Below are positions 1 through 7,586 of a stretch of 27,645 bases of DNA, piece by piece. The stretch's first letter is position 1. Each line of letters begins with the position of its first letter. The DNA is from JBMOGA01 sp049318625 (GTDB taxonomy: Bacteria; Pseudomonadota; Alphaproteobacteria; Rhizobiales; Hyphomicrobiaceae): positions 1 to 27,645 of the forward strand of contig JBMOGA010000053.1 of NCBI GenBank assembly GCA_049318625.1, in the 5' to 3' direction. Position numbers and translations under genes: made by a program. The notes under the pieces are model-generated. The model was not told the DNA's origin and ran no database searches. It saw only the letters and a program-made list of their open reading frames with translations.

Positions 1-204
1 AAGGCGCCGAACGGCGCCCGGCGCAAGCGCCGGCCATCAGCGGGCATGAGATCGGAACGGCCGCGCGACGCCTCCACTCGTGTCGCCATCATCAATGACT
101 TCAAGGCGCCGAACGGCGCCCGGCGCAAGCGCCGGCTATCAGCGGGGATGACATCTGAAAGGCCGCGCGATGCCTCCACTCGTGTCGCCATCATCAATGA
201 CTCC
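1..204. repeat. 102-bp tandem duplication with paired GC hairpins
   Basis: Two head-to-tail copies, 1-102 and 103-204, match at 95 of 102 positions. The first 34 bases of each copy and the block 71-100/173-202 are identical. Each copy carries two adjacent short-loop hairpins (3-18 and 19-32; 105-120 and 121-134). The stop codon of the minus-strand SoxB-like gene (194-196) lies inside the second copy, and a degraded start of a third copy (about 205-224) coincides with that gene's last codons. The period is a multiple of three, so the repeats stay open in several frames. On the minus strand an ATG overlapping the SoxB-like stop opens a frame with a 34-residue repeat that runs off the window edge. 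Whether this is coding, a terminator cluster or a dispersed palindromic element cannot be decided here. Confidence 0.9.
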
Positions 205-1447
205 AGGGCGCCGCGCCGGCGCCCTTCTCGTCGTAGAGCCGTCCTTCGCGGTAGCGCTCGAGGGTGAACGGCGCGTTGAGCGCGTGCGGCGCGTCGCGCG
301 CGATCGTATGGGCGAAGCACCAGCCTGATCCCGGCACGGCCTTGAAGCCGCCGTAGCACCAGCCGGTATTGAGATAGAGCCCCTCGACCGGCGTCTTGGC
401 GATGATGTGCGAGCCGTCCATGCTCATGTCCATGATCCCGCCCCACTGGCGCAGCACCCGGACCCGCGAAACGGCCGGCATCATGGACACCCCGGCGGCC
501 ATCACGTGCTCCACCAGCGGCAGGTTGCCCCGCTGGGCATAGGAATTGTAGCCGTCGAGGTCGCCGCCGAACACCAGTCCGCCCTTGTCCGACTGGCTGA
601 TGTAGAAATGGCCGGCGCCCCAGGTGACCACACAGTCGACGAGCGGTTTCAGCGCCTCGCTGACGAACGCCTGCAGCACATGGCTCTCGATCGGCAGCGT
701 CAACCCCGCCATGGCGGCGACTCGGGACGAGTTGCCGGCGACGACGATGCCGACCTTCCTGGCGCCGATGAACCCCTTGGTGGTTTCGACCCCCATGACG
801 CCGTTGCCGTCGCGCCGGATGCCGGTGACCTCGCAATGCTGCAGGATGTCGACGCCACGCTGATCGGCGGCCCGTGCGAGACCCCAGGCGACGGCATCGT
901 GCCGGGCCGTGCCGCCACGCCGCTGCAGCAGGCCGCCGTGGACCGGAAAGCGCGCGTTGTCCACGTCGAGCAGCGGCACCATCTCGCGCACCTGGGCCCG
1001 GTCGAGCAGTTCGGCGTCGATACCGTTGAGACGCATGGAATTGCCGCGGCGGGCGTAGCTGTCGCGCTGGCTGTCCGAGTGGAACAGATTGAGCACGCCG
1101 CGCTGGCTCATCATGACGTTGTAGTTGAGGTCCTGCTCCAGGCCCTCCCAGAGCTGCAGCGACTTCTCATAGAAGCGGTTGTTCTCGGGCAGCAGATAAT
1201 TGGACCGCACGATCGTCGTGTTGCGGCCGACGTTGCCTTGCCCGATGGCGCCTTTCTCCACCACCGCGACGTCGGTGATGCCGTGCTCTTTGGCGAGATA
1301 GTAGGCGGTCGCCAACCCATGACCGCCGCCGCCGATGATGACGACGTCGTAGGCCGGTTTCGGGATCGGATCGCGCCACGCCCGCTGCCAGCCGGTATTG
1401 CCCCTGAGCCCCTCGCGGAGCAGGCTGAAGACCGAATATCGGCTCAT
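194..1447 (-). CDS. Sarcosine oxidase beta subunit-like FAD oxidoreductase (SoxB family)
   Basis: 417 residues, the usual length of SoxB of heterotetrameric sarcosine oxidase. That family oxidatively demethylates sarcosine or related N-methyl amines in the cytoplasm. The N-terminal Rossmann motif GGGGHG (about residues 39-44) binds FAD. The family block GRNTTIVRSNY follows at 74-84, and RRGGTARHDAVAWG at 176-189 contains His183, equivalent to the histidine that carries covalent FMN in SoxB. The C-terminal GWCYGGFKAVPGSG resembles the family's flavin-binding end. I chose the ATG at 1447 because the protein then begins like known SoxB; the open frame upstream runs across the intergenic region and has no family similarity. 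In sox operons soxD normally follows, but here the gene ends in a tandem repeat and no SoxD-like sequence is seen. It is divergent from the Mo-hydroxylase operon. The family is clear, the substrate is not. Confidence 0.88.
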   Translation of the reverse strand: MSRYSVFSLLREGLRGNTGWQRAWRDPIPKPAYDVVIIGGGGHGLATAYYLAKEHGITDVAVVEKGAIGQGNVGRNTTIVRSNYLLPENNRFYEKSLQLWEGLEQDLNYNVMMSQRGVLNLFHSDSQRDSYARRGNSMRLNGIDAELLDRAQVREMVPLLDVDNARFPVHGGLLQRRGGTARHDAVAWGLARAADQRGVDILQHCEVTGIRRDGNGVMGVETTKGFIGARKVGIVVAGNSSRVAAMAGLTLPIESHVLQAFVSEALKPLVDCVVTWGAGHFYISQSDKGGLVFGGDLDGYNSYAQRGNLPLVEHVMAAGVSMMPAVSRVRVLRQWGGIMDMSMDGSHIIAKTPVEGLYLNTGWCYGGFKAVPGSGWCFAHTIARDAPHALNAPFTLERYREGRLYDEKGAGAAPWSH

Positions 1448-1470
1448 GGTTCCACCACGGCATCGCAAAA

Positions 1471-1489
1471 GGCCGGCCAGGCGCCGGCC
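1471..1489 (-). promoter_or_regulatory. Hairpin in the SoxB-like gene leader
   Basis: A perfect 7-bp GC stem (GGCCGGC / GCCGGCC) with a 5-nt loop sits 23 nt upstream of the SoxB-like ATG, in the 226-nt divergent region 1448-1673. A second small inverted repeat, TGTGG-N5-CCACA, lies at 1574-1588 and could be an operator. I find no convincing -35/-10 pair on either strand in this interval. The roles are guesses. Confidence 0.3.
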
Positions 1490-1673
1490 ACGGTGAGGGT
1501 CGAACGGTAGAGGGCCGGATTGTGCATCGCAAGGTGGAATGAGCGGACTGCGGCGGCATGGCAGCCGCCCGCCTGTGGATCGGCCACAGCCGCGGACAAC
1601 CCGTGTTGATCGCGGCGCGGCGCTAGGGCAGAGTGCGGAAAAAAGATCGGTTGCTCGAGCAGGGAGGGCCGGA

Positions 1674-2153
1674 ATGCCCGAAATCAAACTGGAAGTGAAT
1701 GGGAAGACCGTGCGGGCCACGGTCGAGGCCAATACGCTGTTGGTCGACCTGCTGCGCAAGCAGCTCGCCCTCACCGGAACCCACGTCGGCTGCGACACCG
1801 CCCAGTGCGGCGCCTGTGTGGTCCATATCGATGGCAACTCCGCCAAGGCTTGCAACATCTTCGCCGTGCAGGTCGACGGCGCGCGGATCACCACCATCGA
1901 GGGGCTTAGTCAGGGTGCCGAGATGCACGCGGTCCAGGCGGCCTTCAAAGAGGCGCACGGCCTGCAATGCGGGTTCTGCACGCCGGGCATGGTGATGGCG
2001 GCAGCCGACCTCTTGGCCAAGAATCCGAGCCCGACCGAGGCCGAGATCCGCAGCTGGCTCAAGGGCAACATCTGCCGTTGCACCGGCTACCACAACATCG
2101 TGAAGGCCGTCGAACTGGCGGCCCAGATGCTGAAGCAGGCGAAGGCGGCCTGA
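1674..2153 (+). CDS. Molybdenum hydroxylase small subunit, 2Fe-2S (CoxS-like)
   Basis: 159 residues, standard for CoxS/XdhC-type iron-sulfur subunits, which pass electrons from the molybdopterin site to FAD in a cytoplasmic heterohexamer. The plant-type ferredoxin domain has Cys40, Cys45, Cys48 and Cys60 (GCDTAQCGAC). The helical second domain has Cys99, Cys102, Cys134 and Cys136 (QCGFCTPG, ICRCTGY), the full set for two 2Fe-2S clusters. The start at 1674 is set by the ribosome binding site AGGGAGGG, 5 nt upstream, and by the family's usual N-terminus; the open frame extends further up without similarity. It is the first gene of the S-L-M-D operon, 35 nt before the large subunit. S-L-M order is typical of form II (BMS) relatives of CO dehydrogenase. 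Confidence 0.95.
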   Translation: MPEIKLEVNGKTVRATVEANTLLVDLLRKQLALTGTHVGCDTAQCGACVVHIDGNSAKACNIFAVQVDGARITTIEGLSQGAEMHAVQAAFKEAHGLQCGFCTPGMVMAAADLLAKNPSPTEAEIRSWLKGNICRCTGYHNIVKAVELAAQMLKQAKAA

Positions 2154-2188
2154 CGTCCCCTTTCCGCGCGTCACTCGGAGACATCGCA

Positions 2189-4576
2189 ATGAGCACCAAT
2201 CCCGCCACGGGCATCGGCGCCGCCGTCAAGCGTCGAGAGGACTTCCGTTTCCTCAAGGGCATCGGCAAGTATACCGACGATATCGTCCTGCCGAACCAGA
2301 CCTACTGCTACCTGCTGCGCTCGCCGCTGGCCCACGCCAAGATCTCGTCCATCGACACGGCCCAGGCGAAGGCAGCCCCGGGCGTCGTCGCCGTATTCAC
2401 ACAGGCCGATATCGACGCCTCCGGTCCCGTCGGCGGCCTGCCCTGCGGCTGGCTGGTGACCAGCCGGGACGGCACGCCGATGAAGGAGCCGAAGCACCCG
2501 ATCCTCGCCTCGGGCAAGGTCCGCCACGTCGGCGACCCCGTCGTCGCGATCATCGCCGAGACGCTGCAGCAGGCCAAGGACGCGGCCGAACTGGTCGCGA
2601 TCGAGTACACCGAGCAGCCGGTCGTGATCGACATGAAGGCCGCGCTGGCGGGCGGCGCGGCCGTCCACGACGAGGCCGCCAACAATCTCTGCTTCGACTG
2701 GGAACTGGGCGACAAGGCCGCCACCGACGCCGCGTTCGCCAAGGCGGCCCATGTCACGCGCATCGACCTCGTCAACAACCGCTTGGTCCCGAACGCCATG
2801 GAGCCGCGCGCGGCCCTCGGCGTCTACGAGATCGGCACCGGCGACTACACGCTGTACACCACCAGTCAGAACCCGCACGTCATCCGCCTGCTGATGGGCG
2901 CCTTCGTGCTCGGCATCCCCGAGCACAAGCTGCGCGTCTATGCGCCCGATGTGGGTGGCGGCTTCGGCTCGAAGATCTACCACTACGCCGAGGAGGCGCT
3001 CGTCACCTGGGCCTCGAAGCAGGTCGGCCGGCCGATCCGCTGGACCGCTGAGCGCTCCGAGAGCTTCCTGTCCGACGCCCATGGCCGTGACCACGTCACC
3101 CATGCCGAGATGGCGTTCGACAAGGACGGCAAGGCGATCGGCCTCAAGGTCGACACGCTCGCCAACATGGGCGCTTACCTGTCGACGTTCGCGCCCTGCA
3201 TCCCGACGTGGCTGCACGGCACGCTGCTCGCCGGCCAGTACACGACGCCCGCCATCTACTGCAACGTGCGCGCGGTGTTCACCAACACCGTGCCGGTCGA
3301 CGCCTATCGTGGCGCCGGCCGCCCCGAGGCGACCTACCTGCTCGAACGCCTGATGAGCAAGGCGGCCGCCCAACTCGGTCTCGATCAGGCGGAGATCCGG
3401 CGCCGGAACTTCATCCAGCCGAGCCAGTTCCCCTACCAGACGCCCGTCGCCGTCGTCTATGACACCGGTGATTACGGGGCGAGCCTGGACAAGGCGCTCG
3501 ACCTGGCGGACTACAAGGGCTTCCCGGCGCGGCGCGCTGCCGCCAAGGCCCGTGGCAAGTTGCGCGGCATCGGTGTCGCCAGCTACATCGAGGCCTGTGG
3601 CATCGCGCCGTCGAGCCTCGTTGGCGCGCTGGGCGCCCGCGCCGGCCTCTACGAGGCCGCGACTATTCGCGTCAATCCGACCGGATCGGTCAGCGTGCTG
3701 ACTGGATCGCACAGCCACGGCCAGGGCCACGAGACGACGTTCGCCCAGGTCGTCGCCGACAAGCTCGGCATCGGCATCGAGCAGGTCGACATCGTCCACG
3801 GCGACACCGCCAAGGTGCCGTTCGGGATGGGCACCTACGGCTCGCGCTCGATCGCGGTGGGCGGCACGGCCATCGTCAATGCGCTCGACAAGGTGATCGA
3901 GAAGGGCCGCAAGATCGCAGCCCACCTCCTCGAGGCCGCCGAGAGCGACGTCGTGTTCGAGAACGGTGCCTTCCAGGTCAAGGGCACGGACCGCAAGAAG
4001 ACGTTTGGCGAGGTCGCGCTCGTCGCCTACGTGCCCCACAAGTACCCGATCGACAAGATCGAGCCGGGGCTCGAGGAGACGGCCTTCTACGATCCGAAGA
4101 ACTTCACCTTCCCGGCCGGCACCTACGTCTGCGAGGTGGAAATCGATCCGCGCACCGGCGAGGTGCAGGTCGCAGCCTTCACCGCCGCCGACGACTTCGG
4201 CAACGTCATCAACCCGATGATCGTCGAGGGGCAGGTGCACGGCGGTCTCGCCCAGGGCATCGGCCAGGCGCTGCTCGAGCAGGCGGTCTACGACGAGAAC
4301 GGTCAGCTCAAGACCGGCTCCTACATGGACTACTGCATGCCGCGCGCCGACGACGTGCCCTACTTCAAGGTCACGACGACGACGACGCCCTGCACGCACA
4401 ACCCGTTGGGCGTGAAGGGCTGCGGCGAGGCCGGCGCCATCGGCTCGCCGCCGGCCGTCATCAACGCCGTCGTCGATGCGCTGGCGGAGTATGGCGTCAC
4501 GCACATCGACATGCCGGCGACGCCGGAGAAAATCTGGCGCGTGATCAACAACGGCACCCGCAAGGCCGCGGAATAG
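2189..4576 (+). CDS. Molybdenum hydroxylase large subunit, form II CoxL-like
   Basis: 795 residues, the normal size for CoxL/xanthine oxidase-family Mo-pterin subunits. The N-terminal a/b hammerhead domain (KGIGKYTDD, about 24-32) is followed by molybdopterin-binding segments including DVGGGFGSK. The active-site loop reads AYRGAGR at residues 372-378, which defines form II; genuine form I CO dehydrogenase has AYRCSFR with the Cu-bound Cys. The catalytic Glu747 lies in GCGEAGAIGSPP. The protein should hydroxylate an aldehyde, N-heterocycle or similar carbon centre using water, but the substrate cannot be read from sequence. The start at 2189 gives the expected N-terminus; a longer frame from 1967 overlaps coxS out of frame and is a shadow. 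It lies between the 2Fe-2S and FAD subunit genes. Confidence 0.95.
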   Translation: MSTNPATGIGAAVKRREDFRFLKGIGKYTDDIVLPNQTYCYLLRSPLAHAKISSIDTAQAKAAPGVVAVFTQADIDASGPVGGLPCGWLVTSRDGTPMKEPKHPILASGKVRHVGDPVVAIIAETLQQAKDAAELVAIEYTEQPVVIDMKAALAGGAAVHDEAANNLCFDWELGDKAATDAAFAKAAHVTRIDLVNNRLVPNAMEPRAALGVYEIGTGDYTLYTTSQNPHVIRLLMGAFVLGIPEHKLRVYAPDVGGGFGSKIYHYAEEALVTWASKQVGRPIRWTAERSESFLSDAHGRDHVTHAEMAFDKDGKAIGLKVDTLANMGAYLSTFAPCIPTWLHGTLLAGQYTTPAIYCNVRAVFTNTVPVDAYRGAGRPEATYLLERLMSKAAAQLGLDQAEIRRRNFIQPSQFPYQTPVAVVYDTGDYGASLDKALDLADYKGFPARRAAAKARGKLRGIGVASYIEACGIAPSSLVGALGARAGLYEAATIRVNPTGSVSVLTGSHSHGQGHETTFAQVVADKLGIGIEQVDIVHGDTAKVPFGMGTYGSRSIAVGGTAIVNALDKVIEKGRKIAAHLLEAAESDVVFENGAFQVKGTDRKKTFGEVALVAYVPHKYPIDKIEPGLEETAFYDPKNFTFPAGTYVCEVEIDPRTGEVQVAAFTAADDFGNVINPMIVEGQVHGGLAQGIGQALLEQAVYDENGQLKTGSYMDYCMPRADDVPYFKVTTTTTPCTHNPLGVKGCGEAGAIGSPPAVINAVVDALAEYGVTHIDMPATPEKIWRVINNGTRKAAE

Positions 4577-4587
4577 GGGAGGCAGGC

Positions 4588-5385
4588 ATGTACAGCTTCG
4601 ATTACACACGGCCGACGACCATCGCCGAAGCGGTGTCCGCCATCGGCTCCTCGACCGAAGCCCGCTTCCTGGCGGGCGGCCAGACGCTGGTCCCGACCCT
4701 CAAGCAGCGCCTCGCCCGTCCCGGCAAGCTCGTGGATCTGGCCGGGCTCAAGGACCTCCGCGGCGTCGAGCAGAGCGGCAACGCGATCGGCATCGGCGCC
4801 ATGACGACCCATGCCGAGGTTGCCGCCAGCGCCGTGATCCTCAAGGCGATCCCGGCATTGGCCAAGCTGGCGGCCGGCATCGGCGATCCGATGGTGCGCC
4901 ATCGCGGCACGATCGGCGGTTCGATCGCCAACAACGACCCGGCGTCAGATTATCCGGCCGGCGTGCTGGGCCTCGGCGCCACGCTCGTCACCGACCGCCG
5001 CCAGATAAAGGCGGACGACTTCTTCAAGGGGCTGTTCACCACCGCGCTGCAGCCGGGCGAGATGATCACCGGCATCGGCTTTCCGATCCCCGAGAAGGCG
5101 GCCTATGTGAAGATGGAGCAGCGTGCGTCGCGTTACGCGCTCGTCGGTGTGTTCGTCGCCAAGACGGCCGCGGGCGTGCGGGTCGCGGTGACCGGCGCCG
5201 GTGACAACGGCGTGTTCCGGGTCCCTGAGTTCGAGGCGGCGCTGACCGCCCGCTTCGCGCCGGACGCGATCGCCGGCAAGGCGGTCTCGCCGGCCGGCCT
5301 CATGGGCGACATTCACGGCAGCGCCGAGTATCGGTCCAACCTGATCTCGGTGCTGACGGAACGCGCGGTCGCCGCGCTGGTGTAA
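4588..5385 (+). CDS. Molybdenum hydroxylase medium subunit, FAD-binding (CoxM-like)
   Basis: 265 residues, slightly short of the usual 280-290. It is the FAD subunit that takes electrons from the 2Fe-2S clusters and hands them to an external acceptor. The two FAD signatures of the family are present: AGGQT at 29-33 and TIGGSIANND at 108-117, followed by the CODH C-terminal domain (about 160-262). The ATG at 4588 follows the large-subunit stop by 11 nt, with GGGGAGG just upstream, so the genes are almost certainly co-transcribed. Together with the neighbouring S and L genes it completes a three-subunit enzyme. Confidence 0.94.
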   Translation: MYSFDYTRPTTIAEAVSAIGSSTEARFLAGGQTLVPTLKQRLARPGKLVDLAGLKDLRGVEQSGNAIGIGAMTTHAEVAASAVILKAIPALAKLAAGIGDPMVRHRGTIGGSIANNDPASDYPAGVLGLGATLVTDRRQIKADDFFKGLFTTALQPGEMITGIGFPIPEKAAYVKMEQRASRYALVGVFVAKTAAGVRVAVTGAGDNGVFRVPEFEAALTARFAPDAIAGKAVSPAGLMGDIHGSAEYRSNLISVLTERAVAALV

Positions 5386-5392
5386 CGACATC

Positions 5393-5424
5393 TCTCCGTC
5401 TCCCCGCGCGCGGGGCGACGGAGA
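5393..5424 (+). promoter_or_regulatory. Long hairpin between medium subunit and ATPase genes
   Basis: A 32-nt inverted repeat fills most of the 48-nt gap between coxM- and coxD-like genes. The arms are TCTCCGTC-T-CCCCGCG and CGCGGGG-C-GACGGAGA, so 15 of 16 pairs match. Its right arm ends in GAGA, the first bases of the downstream ribosome binding region GAGAAGGA (5421-5428). It could be a partial terminator, an mRNA processing or stability element, or a structure that limits translation of the ATPase. No T-run follows. Confidence 0.7.
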
Positions 5425-5433
5425 AGGATTGAC

Positions 5434-6360
5434 ATGCTGCCCACCTCCGTCTCCGAGACTCGTGCCTTACTGGCCGCCGGCGGCTATGTCGCCGGCGATG
5501 CGCTGTCGACGGCGATCTTCCTCGCCATCAAGCTGCAGCGACCGCTGCTGCTCGAAGGCGAGGCGGGCGTCGGCAAGACGGAGGTCGCCAAGGTGCTCGC
5601 GGCCACGCTCGGCCGACCGCTGGTTCGTCTCCAGTGCTACGAGGGGCTCGACCTCGCGCAGGCCGCCTACGAGTGGAACTACACGCGCCAGCTCATGCAC
5701 CTGCGCACCATCGAGGCGGCCGGCGGCACGGTCGACCGCGAGGGCCTCGAGCGCGACATCTATTCGGCCGACTACATCCTGAAGCGGCCGCTGCTCAAGG
5801 CGCTTGAGTTGTCGGCGGGCGGCGCCGCCCCGGTCCTGCTCATCGACGAACTCGACCGCGCCGACGAGCCGTTCGAGGCGTTCCTGCTCGAGATCCTCGC
5901 CGACTGGCAGATCACCATTCCCGAGCTCGGCGTCGTCAAGGCCGAGGTGCCGCCGATCACCATCCTGACGTCGAACCGCACCCGCGAGGTGCACGACGCG
6001 GTGCGTCGGCGCTGCTTCTATCATTGGGTCGACTTCCCGCCCGCCGACCGCGAGCGCGAGATCCTGCGGATCAAGGTACCGCACGCGGCCACCGAGCTGA
6101 CACGCCAGGTCGTGGCGTTCGTCCAGCAACTTCGCCAGATGGATCTCTACAAGACACCGGGGATCGCCGAAGCCATCAACTGGGCGCAGGCGCTGACCGC
6201 GCTCGATGCCGTGGCACTCGATCCGGACAAGGTCGATTCGACCCTCGGCACGCTCCTGAAGTATCAGGACGATATCGCCCGCATCCGCGGCTCCGAGGCC
6301 GCACGCCTGCTCGAGGACGTCCGGTCGAAGGCCCGCGAGGCCCAGTTCCGCGCCGAGTAG
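5434..6360 (+). CDS. CoxD/MoxR-family AAA+ ATPase
   Basis: 308 residues, the usual length of CoxD-type MoxR ATPases. In carboxydotrophs CoxD helps mature the Mo-hydroxylase active site, acting with the VWA protein CoxE. Walker A is GEAGVGKT at 42-49 and Walker B is VLLIDELD around 134-141, with TSNRTREVHDAVRRRCFYHW as the sensor 1/arginine-finger region. The ATG at 5434 has AAGGA 5 nt upstream. It is the last gene of the S-L-M-D operon. The partner coxE does not follow: the next gene is on the opposite strand and ends 5 nt away. Either CoxE is encoded elsewhere or this ATPase works without it. Assignment to the CoxD branch rests on context as well as sequence. Confidence 0.9.
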   Translation: MLPTSVSETRALLAAGGYVAGDALSTAIFLAIKLQRPLLLEGEAGVGKTEVAKVLAATLGRPLVRLQCYEGLDLAQAAYEWNYTRQLMHLRTIEAAGGTVDREGLERDIYSADYILKRPLLKALELSAGGAAPVLLIDELDRADEPFEAFLLEILADWQITIPELGVVKAEVPPITILTSNRTREVHDAVRRRCFYHWVDFPPADREREILRIKVPHAATELTRQVVAFVQQLRQMDLYKTPGIAEAINWAQALTALDAVALDPDKVDSTLGTLLKYQDDIARIRGSEAARLLEDVRSKAREAQFRAE

Positions 6361-6365
6361 GCAGT

Positions 6366-7379
6366 CTAGTTCCTCGCCGGCAGATTGTTGATGTAGGCGA
6401 CGATGGCGTCGATGTCGCCCTCGGTCACGGCGAACCGCGGCATCTCGTCGTGCGGCGCGGCGATCCCCCGCGTCAGCGGCTCGCGCAGCGCCAGCATCGG
6501 ATGGCGCCGTTGCAGTGTCCGGAATTCGGGCGCCTTGGGGTGCGGGCTCGCACCCTCCGCGCCGACGGCATGGCAGCGGGTGCAGTTGGCCTCGACCAGC
6601 GCCTTGCCGCGGGCGATGCGCTGCTCGCTGCGGGCGGTGAGCGAACTGGTGCTGCCGAGGCGCTTCAAGGCCTCCTTGGCGCCGGTCAGCGACGGGTCGA
6701 TCAGCAGCGCCGTTTCCAGATCCTCGATCGCCTCCGGCTTCTGCCCGCGCGCTTCGGCGAGATATCCCCGGTTCACGTAGGCCAGCGCATAGATCGGATT
6801 GAGCGCGATGGCGGCGGTGAAGTCGGCGTGGGCGCGGCCGAGATCGCCCTTGCGGCGCCAGGCGAGGCCACGGCTGTTGAGGGCGCTCGCGCTCTTCGGG
6901 TCGAGGCGGATGGCATCGGTGAGATCGGCGATCGCCGAGTCGACATCGCCGCGCGCCGTGTGCGCGTGCCCGCGCTCCAGCAGCAGGCCGGACGACCGCG
7001 GCGCCAGCCGTAACGCTTCCGAGTAGTCGGCAATGGCCCCGTCCTGGTCGCCCGCGTACAGGCGCGCCCGCGCCCGCCCCCCGAACGCGGCGACGCTGTC
7101 CGGCTTGAGCGCGAGCGCCGACGTGAAGTCGGCGATGGCGTCGGCCGTCGCGCCGGCCTCGCTGCGCGCCTCTGCCCGGATCCGAAAGGCCGCCGCCTTG
7201 TCGTCGGAGGATGCGGTGGTGCTCTTGATGACGTCGGAGCATGCGCCGAGCCTCTGCTCGGGGGCGCGAGTGCGCCGGCAGTCGTCGAGCGCATCGGCCA
7301 GGGCGGCCGTCCCGGTGGCCGCGAAAAGGCCGGCGGCCAGAGCAAGCCGGCAACTGGTTCTCCACCGTGCTGCGATCAT
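6366..7379 (-). CDS. Periplasmic TPR protein with C-terminal cytochrome c domain
   Basis: 337 residues. An N-terminal signal peptide (about 1-29, hydrophobic core LALAAGLFAATGTAALA) is followed by about five tetratricopeptide repeats (about 62-230), each with the A-F/Y-x-x-R-G pattern. A C-terminal class I cytochrome c domain carries one haem motif CTRCH at 266-270 and a likely axial Met313 (HDEMPRF). The start at 7379 gives the signal peptide directly and has GGGAG upstream; the frame extends to 7478 without signal-like sequence. TPRs usually mediate protein contacts, so it may dock a redox partner. It converges with the CoxD-like gene, with 5 nt between stops, so no terminator fits between them. 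A link to electron flow from the Mo-hydroxylase is only suggested by position. Confidence 0.85.
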   Translation of the reverse strand: MIAARWRTSCRLALAAGLFAATGTAALADALDDCRRTRAPEQRLGACSDVIKSTTASSDDKAAAFRIRAEARSEAGATADAIADFTSALALKPDSVAAFGGRARARLYAGDQDGAIADYSEALRLAPRSSGLLLERGHAHTARGDVDSAIADLTDAIRLDPKSASALNSRGLAWRRKGDLGRAHADFTAAIALNPIYALAYVNRGYLAEARGQKPEAIEDLETALLIDPSLTGAKEALKRLGSTSSLTARSEQRIARGKALVEANCTRCHAVGAEGASPHPKAPEFRTLQRRHPMLALREPLTRGIAAPHDEMPRFAVTEGDIDAIVAYINNLPARN

Positions 7380-7493
7380 CTCGGTCTCCCGCTCCAGGGC
7401 GTGACGTGCCCAGCGATTCATTAAGGCCCACGGCGGGAGCCGCATTTGCCGCGCATCAAACCATGAGGCCCGACGCACGAACCGTCGGCCTAT

Positions 7494-7521
7494 TTGCAGG
7501 CAGAGCTGGATACTGTATACA
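7494..7521 (+). promoter_or_regulatory. Candidate sigma-70 promoter for tctCBA
   Basis: TTGCAG at 7494-7499 and TATACA at 7516-7521, spaced 16 nt, lie about 65 nt upstream of the tctC start. The transcript would begin with a small stable hairpin (CCGGGG-AAA-CCCCGG, 7545-7559) and then the GGGAGGA ribosome binding site. The match is good for a GC-rich genome, but it is not experimentally supported. Confidence 0.5.
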
Positions 7522-7525
7522 GCAT
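7510..7525. promoter_or_regulatory. Palindromic operator candidate over the tctC -10 box
   Basis: A perfect 10-bp palindrome CTGTATACAG (7513-7522) extends to the 16-bp pattern AT-N-CTGTATACAG-N-AT. It overlaps the candidate -10 element, which suits a repressor. TGTATACA-centred palindromes are common operators of GntR-family regulators, but no GntR gene is in this window. The alternative is that it is only a promoter with chance symmetry. Confidence 0.5.
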
Positions 7526-7586
7526 ACCGTCAGGAACGACAGAACCGGGGAAACCCCGGCGCCGAGTGCCATCGGGAGGAAATGAT

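Noticed and set aside
1..204. CRISPR array
   Set aside because: Only two contiguous units with no variable spacers and a 102-bp period, outside CRISPR dimensions.
1448..1897. N-terminal extension of the SoxB-like gene
   Set aside because: The open frame continues upstream but crosses the divergent coxS-like gene and lacks SoxB similarity; the protein is already full length from 1447.
2189..4576. Aerobic CO dehydrogenase (form I CoxL)
   Set aside because: The loop is AYRGAGR, not AYRCSFR, so the Cu-ligating Cys is absent.
2171..4609. Minus-strand open frame of 812 codons opposite the Mo-hydroxylase large subunit
   Set aside because: Shadow of the coxL-like gene; no ribosome binding site and no recognisable protein sequence.
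5467..7431. Minus-strand open frame of 654 codons spanning the CoxD-like and cytochrome genes
   Set aside because: It crosses two genes in the wrong frame; the true cytochrome frame has a signal peptide and haem motif.
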